Assembly: GCA_911728435.2 (NCBI GenBank)
Contig: OU452203.1
Coordinates: 10,995,651-11,059,650 of the forward strand
Source of the DNA: Apoderus coryli
Taxonomy: Eukaryota; Arthropoda; Insecta; Coleoptera; Attelabidae
Length of the DNA stretch: 64,000 nucleotides
Reading direction: 5' to 3'
Positions 47,534 through 58,500 of this stretch are shown piece by piece (the first letter of the stretch is position 1; every line of letters begins with the position of its first letter). The position numbers were made by a program, and so were the translations under genes. Below the pieces are notes generated by a model that did no database searches, was not told the DNA's origin, and saw only the letters and a program-made list of their open reading frames with translations.

Positions 47534-47576
47534 TGCCACTGATGATGGAACAGTGAGTTCCGAAACACGTTTGGCA
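47534..47576 (+). ncRNA. Hammerhead-ribozyme-like motif, best copy
   Basis: Stem I is TGCCA (47534-47538) with TGGCA (47572-47576). The CTGATGA core is 47539-47545. Stem II is GGAAC/GTTCC (47547-47551 with 47557-47561), loop AGTGA. GAAA is 47562-47565. Stem III is A65-U70 and C66-G69 (last two digits) with a 2-nt loop, and U at the cleavage position 47571. Every conserved core base of a type I hammerhead is present, apart from one extra U between A9 and stem II. The same extra U occurs in the other copies. Confidence 0.6.
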
Positions 47577-47689
47577 AAATTGAACACCAATATAAACATT
47601 TTGTGGAGTAGACGTCTTTGTTTTGTAAATACATCCCACTGCTCGTCGTAATGGATTATTTATATGTATGTGTATTATATGTGCCTGTC

Positions 47690-48180
47690 TAGAGTGATTC
47701 CGAGGTATTTTATTTGATTGTTTTGTTCCATGATCCAATCATGGTTTCTTTGTGGTAGTTAACCCTTATCCTGTTATTATTTGGCTATCTAGTAATATTA
47801 TTTGTGAAGGACATGTAAATTGTTTTATCTAGGTTAATGGTAAGTAAGTGCCTATCAAACCAACTAGTAATTAATTGCAGATCCTCCTTGATGTTATATT
47901 CGTCTTCATCATGAATATTTTATAACTCACTGTGTCAAAGGCCTTAGCAAGATCTACGAAGACTCTTGCACAGGGACGGCTCCGATCCAAGGACTGGTAT
48001 ATTTTCCTTGTTATTATTGCCATCGCATCACTAGTACTTTTATTATATTATAGTTTTGATTTCATTCGCTACTTCTTGTAGTGTTTCAACGGTAATTCGA
48101 TCTAGCCCAGGAGATGCATTTGGTTTTAAAGAATTTATAGTTTGTAGAACTTTAAGACGGTCGGTATGCCTAAGATACAT
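47690..48180 (-). mobile_element. Non-LTR retrotransposon RT fragment
   Basis: The minus strand reads PNASPGLDRITVETLQEVAN (RT block, about 48130-48060). After a deletion it reads SDAMAIITRKIYQSLDRSRP and CARVFVDLAKAFDTVSYKIF (about 48030-47925), then a C-terminal piece NRIRVNYHKETMIGSWNKTI (about 47780-47720). The VDLAKAFDTV block is the RT palm motif with the first catalytic Asp. It differs in sequence from the Jockey-like copies, so it is another family. Confidence 0.65.
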
Positions 48181-48285
48181 TGATTGCATAATAATCAAAG
48201 TTATTATTTTTTGTATTATTAAGTATGGACAGTGCCATTCTTTCTCGAATAGTGAGTGGCATAATGTGTGTTGAATTGTTCAACT

Positions 48286-48523
48286 ATTTCTGAGTTGCCC
48301 CCCAAACGCCACTGACTTAATAATTTTAAACTAGTTGCATTGCAAAGAAATCGGTAAGGAGATATTTGACTTAATTAAAAGAAAACTATTATTTACAAAA
48401 AAAAACTTGTATGTTGAAAACAATGCATTTTCGGACGGATGTTGATGGGAACTTTTTTGATAAAATGGGTTGAGAAATCACCCCCTTAAATATTGCCGCA
48501 TCTTTTTTAAACACCCTGTACCT
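48286..48523 (+). repeat. Dispersed element, copy B
   Basis: Closely matches 58247-58514 and the reverse complement of 44068-44290. Ends AAACACCCTGTACC. Confidence 0.75.
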
Positions 48524-48529
48524 ATAATA

Positions 48530-49210
48530 TAATAAATAGTTTCCTTCGTATATATATTATAAAAAAAGATAACATTCTATATGATTATATTCTTAACGAA
48601 AAAAATTGCAAATAATAATCTCAATTACAAATTACTAAATTTGGATTTTCTGACCACCACCGTAATTTGATTAAACTTTTTTGTAAATAGATTGTGCAAT
48701 ATACGAGTATATCAGGTATACGCGACATTTGTACTTCTAGAAAGTTTCTATAGTTTTGTCACTAAACGTTAGTGAAACAAACATATTTTAAAAAACAACA
48801 TTGGTCAATTTTAAAAAGTGGTTGACAGCTTTTCCGCAAGTTATTCAGGATCTTTGTTTCCCTTAATTTATCTTGTGCGAAGTACAAGTTACAAATGAAA
48901 GACTCTTCTGTGGTGTAAATAAATTCAATCCCTTTATGTTAAACACATCCTGTATATCATTACCGGTAGATAAATGTTTACAAACTGTCATTAAAATGAT
49001 GGTTTTATAGTAGAGTAGGTAGGCACATGTGAATTATCACCGCACCAATATAATACTCTAAAATACTCCATAACCCATTCTATTGGTTAATTAATGTGAG
49101 TAGGGGGAGCCAAAATAGACTTAAACCGCACAATTAGATCCTCCAATATTATCCCAAATAGCAGTATTAGATTAGTGTGTAAGTGAGACGGTTTTAAATT
49201 ATAATAAACT
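48530..49210 (+). other. Upstream region of the FoxL1-like gene
   Basis: Contains a CATCCTGTATATC element-type motif near 48948 and a stretch near 49080-49210 that must include the 5' UTR and possibly the promoter. No TATA box or start site can be assigned with confidence. An in-frame TAA lies one codon upstream of the ATG. Confidence 0.4.
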
Positions 49211-49532
49211 ATGTTTCGTTCCATCGATACGCCATCATCAGCATCATCAATGTGTTTGTGTAGTTTTGAACATGAGTGTCAGAGTTCGTTATTAAATAAT
49301 ATCGCTACATATCCACTATTAGGTAGTGGATATTATCCACAATTATGGATACCGTTACCGTTAAAGTTCCATCATAATTTATTAAATCAGCCGAGGCCAG
49401 AGAAGCCGCCATATTCGTATATTGCACTTATAGCAATGGCTATTTCCTCCTCACCAAAACAACGATTAACTTTGAGTGGTATATACCGGTTTATCATGGA
49501 CAATTTTCCGTATTACAGGGAAAATAAACAAG
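49211..49532 (+). CDS. FoxL1: FoxL1-like exon 1
   Basis: Encodes residues 1-107 plus one base of Gly108: a 60-residue N-terminal region without known motifs, then the first half of the forkhead domain ending FPYYRENKQ. Donor CAAG|GTAATT. Confidence 0.9.
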
Positions 49533-52500
49533 GTAATTATTATTTGTTAGACTTTTTTGAATGAATTAAACCACACTATAATACAAAATATATATATATT
49601 GGGCGCTCCATAGGGGCTCCACTATTAAACGTTAAAATGATTTACTTGATTTGAAAGTAGATCTGCTTTACTTTTCTATAAGACTAGTTAGTATTTTGTA
49701 TTGCGATGCAAAAAAAAACGTAAAATATAAGCAGATTTATAGAAGTAGAAAATTTTAGTTGACATAGACAAAAATATTGCATTGACAAAAGTGATTATTT
49801 GTAAAATTTGTTAAAATTAAACCAATAGTTAATTTGTACCTATATATGGCGCAACGAATATTTTTTATTTATGAGAAATTATTTATTTGTTTAAATTAGT
49901 ATATTTGTGGTAACCTCCTCATATATTATTCTTATTTCAATGCGTTTTTGCTTTCAATTTCAAATAATACAATTTAATGATAACGACGTTAAAAATTCAA
50001 GTAAATGGGTATTTACTAAAGTTTCACTGATATTATAAGACATGCATATTTTTATTCTTTGTGAATATCAATCTTAGACATTAATAAGATGGTTATTTAT
50101 TTTTTAATAAGAGTTTATTCCTGAGAAATTGATCTTTGTTTCATTATTAATGTGAAATAGTTGCTTTAAACAAACAAATCATTCATATATTTAAGAAAAC
50201 AATTATGTGACTCCTTGGTCTTGTCGCACTTGAACTTTTGTGACGCTGTCTATGGTCCTTGTCTTGTTGGATTTGATCAGCGTCGAATTCAGCTGATGCA
50301 AAATTCTTGTATTCGATTAATCGCGGGATTGAGAGGCAGGGAACGTGGGGTCAGCGCTAAGTTGAGGGAGCTTCAATGGCTAAATATGAATGAAAGACGG
50401 TTGTTGCATGCATTGGTTTTATATAACAAAGTAATAAATAAGCAGATACCGGGTTACCTTTACAATAAAATGCAATTCAGGGGTGACAATATTATTATAA
50501 ACTTGAGACATAGAATAGCGATAACTCCACCTGCTCACCGCACTGTTTTGTTTGAACGCTCGTTTTCCTATAATGTCGCAAAACTATACAATAAGTTACC
50601 AAATAATTATAAAATTCTGAAAGGACTTGAATTTAAGGTAAATGTTCGAGAACTGATGCTTCACTCTCAATACTAATTGTTCTCTTATGTATTGTATTTA
50701 ATCTTAATTTTATAGAACACACTCTATAGTCTATGATATGGAACCGTTAGCAACGTGTATTGCGTTACTTTTCTTCTTTCTTTTTTTTTTTTTTTATTAC
50801 AGTAAGGTAATATAAGCTTTATAATTAAAGTAGGTTAAGCTAGGAGGCATAATGCCTCAACTTCGCCTGTTGTAAATTTTTTAATTTGCAATAAAGACAT
50901 TATTATTATTATTATATTTCACGAATTTTTTAGTAATATCAATTAATCAATAGGTTATTACGAACAAATAAAAATATTAATAAATTTATTTGAAATAAAC
51001 CATTTACTTCCGCTAAATAACATATTCTATAGACGTTTTTTTAATATTAATAATACTTATTAATAAAAAATGCCTCATTTACAATTAATAAAATTTACAA
51101 CAATTCTTAATCTTAATAAACACTACTATTTTTTTCAGTGTGCATATTTTATTTTTATATTATTTTTAACAATTTTTAATGCTATTTTTGTTACTACAAC
51201 CCTGGCACTGGTCATTTTTAAGTAGGTTATAGTTAGTGGCGTGTGGTGAAATCTGAGTTAAGGGACGAATTATCACAAAAACTGAAATAATAAATATATT
51301 TATTTAGTTATGGAATTCTGTCCTTCAGGGCCCTCGAAAGGGAGTTGGCCGCCCGCGTGAGTAATAATATTGGCGCCTCCCACCACACCTGAATGACAAT
51401 AATGATGTTAATCTTTTACATACAAAAAAAAAACATTTATTCCATAACATACATAAGACAAAAAACAAAAAATATAAGAAAATAATGTCTAATATTTGGT
51501 ATATCAGTCTTAAAAAATAATAATCAATAATTAAACAAAAAAATAACAGTGTTTCTGTAATTCTAAGTCACAAAATTCAGTCTTATAAAACGAACGTTAT
51601 TGCATTTTGTAGATGCTAATTCTGTTAATATTTCTCGCATAGATCGGATAATCTGTCTTGTTTTAATTTTGAGAAAGATCTCCCGCCTGAAGCTACTGCT
51701 TCCTATTAACTGCATTATTTTAAATGTTAAGCAAAATAAAAAGAGTATGAAATACAATTTTTTGTTGTTGATTATGTCGAAAAAACTATACACGCTTTAA
51801 GTTTCCGGCATTTGCCTATTTGCCGCGCCTTCGGAGGTGCCATCTACGTGCGTTGCACGCCCGCTGCGGGGGCCCTGCACCTTTTCATAAATTTTTACGT
51901 TTTTCTTTTGGCCGTTTTCAGTCTTAAGAACTTTAGACATCTCAAGATACCAATGTAATCTTCAATTTAAAAACGGAAAACATTCAATGTAGAACAATTC
52001 AAAGAAACATTATTTTTTAAAGTAAATATTCGAACTGACGACCTTGGACTTCGAGACATTTTACGCATCTGAGGAACAATATAAGAGTCGGTCTTCATAT
52101 TTACGCACGTCTTAAATTTACAAATTCATTTCGCACTCGCTGCATACAATCTTCTATAGTTGTTACGGGCGTATTATATACTCGATTTTTAATTGTGTCC
52201 CAAATAAAAAAGTCAAGGAGAGAAAGATCTGGGGAGCGAGCGTGGTGGCCAAATAAAAGGACCATTGTTGGCTATCCATCGATAGTCAAAAGCGTTTCGC
52301 AAAAAATCGTTAATTACATATCCACCATGTGAAATCAGACAGTGCCAAATTTTCTAAATGGTTGGCTTCTAATGATGCAATATGTTCAAATAGCTGTCAC
52401 CTGCATGGCCCAAATTACTTGAATTGTATGAATTATTTTCTTAAAATCAAATATATTCTTACGTTTAAAGACTATATATAACTTGTTCGAAATGGGAATT

Positions 52501-55500
52501 TCAGGGACTGTAAGAAAATCCAAAATTATATAGGGTGTCCCATAAGGAAAAAAATAATTTTGGCTAATTTACTCAAAAATAACTATACTAGTAAAATAAG
52601 ACTTAAAATAAATATTCAAATTGAGTTTCTTAAACTTCAATGCAGTTTTTGCGTTGCCTATTTGTAAAAAAAACTTACAGCCTCCTTAAAATATTTGTTT
52701 TTGTGCAATTATCAAGTTTAATAACTAATAATTTGTAGATCGTCATTAAATATATTAACACGTTTTGGAAAAAGGGTTAAAAACCCACACTCAGGGTAGT
52801 ACTTTTAACAGGGTGTTAAAAGTATTTCGATAACAAAGCATTTGTCAACTCATGTTAATATGAACTTTTGTTATGTCTTCACAAGATGAATCTTCTGTTT
52901 CAGTTTGATCTTCAAAAACTGAATCACCCTGTATTAGATCTTGATTTACTCTATTGGTCAATAAGTACTGATATCTGTTTTTTGGATTATTTAAGTTTTT
53001 TTCTAATAGTCCTCTTTCTGAGAAATATTTTGAGCCTAGAGAGAATCAGTCATACCTTCTGGGTTACGCGCTATAATCTATAACCTTTGAATAACTAATA
53101 TACATGGCCTGTTATTTTGTTTTAAAGGACCCTTGTATCCGCTGTTTTTTGGATTCTTTAATTTTTTTCTAATATGCCTTTTCTTGAGATATAATCTGAG
53201 CCTAGTGAGAATGCGTCACACCTTCTGGATTGCGCGTTATAATCCTTGATATATTAACATACATGGCCTGATATTTTGTTTGAAACCACCCTTGTATCCC
53301 CTGTTTTATGGAATTTTTTATATTTTCACCAATATTCTTTCTTCTATGAGAACAATTTCACCTTAATGAGAAACCTATAAACCTTCAAAACAAATCAGCC
53401 TACACATACAATTATATTTTTTTATCAAACTCCCCCGAATCCCCGCGTTCTTTGAATTTTTATTGTTTCTCCAATAGTTCTCTTTATTGAAAATGATTTG
53501 ACCCTTGTGAGAATGTCGACATCCCTATGAATTAAATTTACAGCCCTTTCAATCTTAATATACCTACATATATTATACAGGGTGTTAGTAAATAAGTGCG
53601 ACAAACTTCAGGAGGTAATTCTGCATGAAAAAATAATGACAGTTTTCTATATAAACACATGTCCGCAAATGCTTCGTTTTCTGTTAAACAGTTAAAGTTT
53701 GTCTTAAAATTGAAGATTTATTGATTGCTCTGAAACCGGTGGAGATATGCAAATGAAATTTAGTGGGTTTTAAGAGATAGTTATTGCACATTTTTTGGCA
53801 TGCAATTAAGACTTTTATGTTCATCAGTGGCGCATATACGGGTAATGATCTCAATTTTTTGAAAGACGGTACGTCACTGGAATTTTTCAAATTAAAATCA
53901 TTTTGGAACTTCTCGTTCAATTTGTGATCAAAAATTTCTCTATGCAAATGAAATTTAGTGGGTTTTAAGAGGTAGTTATTGCGAATTTTTTGACATGCAA
54001 TTAAGAATTTTATGCTCATCAGTGGCGCGCATACGGGTAATGATCTGTTTACATTAATCTTTGCTATGTAAGCCATAAAAGAAATCGACCAAAATTGAGA
54101 AACGCCACCTAGGGGCCTAACCGTTACAGATAACCAAATTTCGTTTGCACGAGGAGGACCTTGGTTAATTTTTTTCTATCTTCGACAGGAACATTAGTTC
54201 CTATAAGAAAACGCCTAATACATCCACAATATATGGATATGGACAAAAATACATTAACTTTAACACTTAAGTGATTTTGAAAAGCTCATATTCCTACCAA
54301 ATAACAAAACTCTTTGGAAATGCTATATGAAGGGTTATCATTGAGCGCATTAAAAAGGCGGATATATCAGGCGGTATTTCAGGAACAGTGCACACGTATA
54401 TTGTAATAAAAATTAAATATCATATGTCTCTTCTTATTTCGAATCAAATTGTGACTGGGGGTGCTTGTGTGAAAGCTTGATTCTGTGTTGGCCTCTGATT
54501 GTATTGTAACTATTTACTTTTAGGTTGAAATCTTGTGTTTTGTATTATTATCTTGCGATTTTTTAGTTGTAATTTTAATATAAGTTTTGATTCATGGGGT
54601 AGCGAACAGACGATCTTATTAAGAGCGAACTGAAACTCGCTAATTTTCATAAATAAAAGCTCTAACTATTATTACTACTATTATTAAACACGATTAACTA
54701 AATAAAAAAATCAATCCCTCTCTGTGATACAGACAGTTTCAAATCTAATTTTAAAACAAACATTTCGACAGGTTGGCAAAATTCAATCAGACACAATCTC
54801 AGCCTAAACGATTGTTTTGTCAAAGTGGCCAGAGATAAAGTGGGATCAGATGGGACAACGGGCAAAGGCAGTTATTGGATATTGGACCCGAAAGCTACCA
54901 ATATGTTTGAGAAGGGTAATTACAGACGACGGAAAACAAAACGACAACGAATCGCCGATTGTACCGCTAATATGATACAGGTGGGTCTGGTTTTGGTATA
55001 AAAAAAGGTACAAACCTTTTTTTTTTGTTATTAGAATAATATAAATAGAAACTGATTCATAATTGGAACTCCAAAATACACAGGGTGTTACAGTAAATTT
55101 GTGAAATATTTTGGATACAAGCAGAACATAAAAAAATAAGATGACAAGTTCCAATTTTTTTTTCCTGCTGGCACTCCTTACGAAGATATAAAAGGCGCCA
55201 TAAAAAATCGGTTTTCGTAAAATATCTTTTAAAGTTCTTAGTATAAGATAACAAAAATTTGATAATATGATGGTTACTATCCTTAAATTTAAATTAGCTT
55301 TTTGAATTTACCAGGGACTTATCGCTTAAACATTCTGTTTGATAAAGATTTTAAAATACTAAAGATGAGTAGCCTGAATGTTTATCTCAAAAAGGTATTC
55401 TAGTTTAGTGTTGATAAAATGAACCGTTATGGAGAAGAAAAAATAATACACAGAATCATATTTTCGGAAACATTTTTATGCATGGTACAAAAAAAAATTA

Positions 55501-58500
55501 ACATGCCTTTGACAACTTGTCATCTGTACTTTGGCAGTTACCTCGATTTTGCATTTCGTGTTGAATTTAATATCTGTTAGTTATTTCAGGTTCAGGAAAT
55601 TAAGAAAGAAAAAATACCTATATTTAAAATAGTAAAAGCAACCTAATTTACTAAATAAATCAAATCTCAAAAAAAAAACAACATCGAAACAATAAATTGA
55701 AATAAGTATGTATTAAAGAAAAACATAGATATTCTTGAAACTTGAAACAAGCGCAACATAACCAAAAGAAAAAAGCCAATCCTTTTACAGGGATACAAAA
55801 AAAACGCAATACGGATAATAAAGAAACATAATATTAAAATTAAGAATTATTTCAAACAATAAAAGAAATCACAGTACGATAACAAAATTATTTTGCGCTT
55901 TCCAGTCGTCAATTCCAATTTTACCTCTCCTGGGGTTATAGTGATTTCGGGATGAATACTCACCAACGATCATCCATTTAAACGGTTTTCGCTCACTGTA
56001 TTTCGTAGGTACCATTTAATGCGTCAAACGTGCTTTTGTTAGCCGCGAGTTGTATCAAAGCTAATATGAAGTTGCCAATTCATATGGGGGGTTGACCCTC
56101 AAAACCACCCCGTGGACACGTTCCTGACCACAAGACCTTTCACCGAGTTGACCAACGTCTAAGGCACATGGCATGGTATGTTATTAATATTTCTGATTTA
56201 ATTTTTTTGGAATTTAGGAAAAACAGGTATTTATTTATGCTAGCCGGAGAAGGACAGTGCGTACGCCGCAATTAGACGGAAATATCCTAAATGCCGTAGA
56301 AGAAACTCCTTCAAGGATTTAATACTTTGAAAACAGTAGTTCACAGAGTTCTTCGTGAACAGCTGTTGCACACATGGCATTTGCAAAAGATGCATTAACT
56401 GTTTTATGAAGATTTTCTTCGGACAATGCAGTTTGCCGACTGGCTCTTGGATTAGCAACAAAATAATGCAAACTTCGTTAGCATTTAGCGTTTACTAAAA
56501 ATGGTCTTGTGAATTTACACAATTTACACGAATGAGCTGATGAAAATCCTTCTGGCACTATTCTTGCGCATCGTCATGCATTCGAATCAAACATCTGGGC
56601 GGGATTCATTGGCAATATCTTGCTTGGACTAGTTGTAATACCTACACGTTTGACTGGACAGCTTTACTTGGAGTTTCTCCAAAATTTACCATTTCAAACC
56701 CGCCCTAACAGGTATTTCATGCATGATGCAGCATACTGCCTGATTTCAGTGTTAATGTGCGAGAGCCTTTAAACAACGTTTATCTAAACCAGTGGATCGG
56801 TCGTCGAGGACCTATTGCCTAGCTCCCGACTTAGCTCCGATGGATTTTTAACTGTGGGAACATCTCAAAACCTTGGTGTATTCTACTCCGGTTAATACAA
56901 GGGAGGAGTTTCAAGGGCGCATCACGTTTCACTGAGATGAGATAATACGAAACATGCTGGCATACTTTGACGAATACAGCATAGCACAAATTCGTCATGC
57001 ACGCGAGTGTATTAGACTTCCCGGAACCCTTGTTCAACCAACTTATGAGGTTAGCGTACCTATTTTCAACTGTTGAAGTTTGATTTATTTTTGGTCTTAC
57101 ATCCACTAAAGCCTGCTATAATTTTTCAATGATTATATTTAATTTGCATTTTGATTATTTTGTTCACAGTTTCTCTATTTTATTAAACATTAAGTTTTAT
57201 AACAATTATAAAAAACTTTACTTTTTTACAAATCCATTAAACAGCGTGGTGGCACACATCTAATTTTTTATTTTTTTTCAGGATAACGGATAATTTTAAC
57301 AGCACTAAATTTGAACAACTTTTTTTAGGTTAACATTCAGGCTACCCAAATTTAGTATTTTAAAATCTTTATCATGAAGGGTCTCGAAAATTTAGGCCTT
57401 AAGATGTAGAACTTAGTCTGTCCCTGGTAATAAAAAAAGCAACTTTAGATTTAAGGACAATATTTTAAGACTTTCTGACTGGTGTTCATCATATCAAATT
57501 TTTGTTATCCTATACAAAGGTCTTTAAAAGTTATTTTACGAAATTCGATTTCTAGTGGTGCTTTTTAGGGTCCTATGTATTTGTAAGGAGTGCCCACAGG
57601 AAACACAAAATTGAACTTGTTATTGTTTTATGTCCTGCTGTATCCGAGAGATTTCCCATATTTTTCGGGACACAAGTTGAAAAATTAAGCATAAACGTAC
57701 CAGTAAAAAAGCACAAGATTTCAATTACTTCGTATATCTCCAAAGTTTTCCTTAATAGTCATTTTAGAACTAATAAGTAACAAATTAAACAACTTTAATA
57801 GTGCCATAAAACTACTTAAAACATGTGTATTTTGTTTATAAACATTTCGATTTGTCATAAAATTGTTTATGATGTTGACAAATTTTCAAAATAATTATTT
57901 TATTTAAATACAACTAAATGTTATTCATATTTGAAATTACGTTTTTAACTGCAACCATGTGTGATTCTGCTTTTCTATCTTCAGTTTTATTTAATTCAAA
58001 CTTTAAATACTAACACAGATTTTGTTTTCATTTTATTGACTGTTTATTTCTTTTGAAACGGCCCGGCCTGGCCGGCACGGAGCTATACAATGTGCCCGAT
58101 GATTTTTTAGGAACTCTATTAAATACATTACTAACTAACATAAATTCTAAAATAGGTTACTTTTACAGACATAACTTACTTTCCAGTTTTCTGAAAACTT
58201 GCACTTTCGTATTCAAAATGGGCAGGAAAATATACAGCTTTTTTTTAAGTTGCCCCCATAACGCCACAAGACTTAATAATTCTGATTTAGTTAGTGCCAT
58301 ATAAGTCCCCTATTTCTAGAAACAACTCTGTGAAATTTCAACGAAATCGGCAAGGTGATATATGACTTAATTAAAAAAACCCGTTATTTACAAAAAAAAC
58401 TTGTATCTTGGAAACAATGCATTTCCGCACATATATTTATGGGAACTTTTTTTCATAAAATGACCTGAGAAATCACACCCTTAAATATTGCCGCGGGTTT

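Noticed and set aside
49533..49564. FoxL1-like protein ending at the stop just after exon 1
   Set aside because: The forkhead domain would be cut in half; a donor at 49533 joins in phase to 54772, which restores the recognition helix.
53820..54030. CTGATGA on the minus strand at 53820 and 54015 as hammerhead cores
   Set aside because: No GAAA segment, no stem II and no complementary stem I near either copy.
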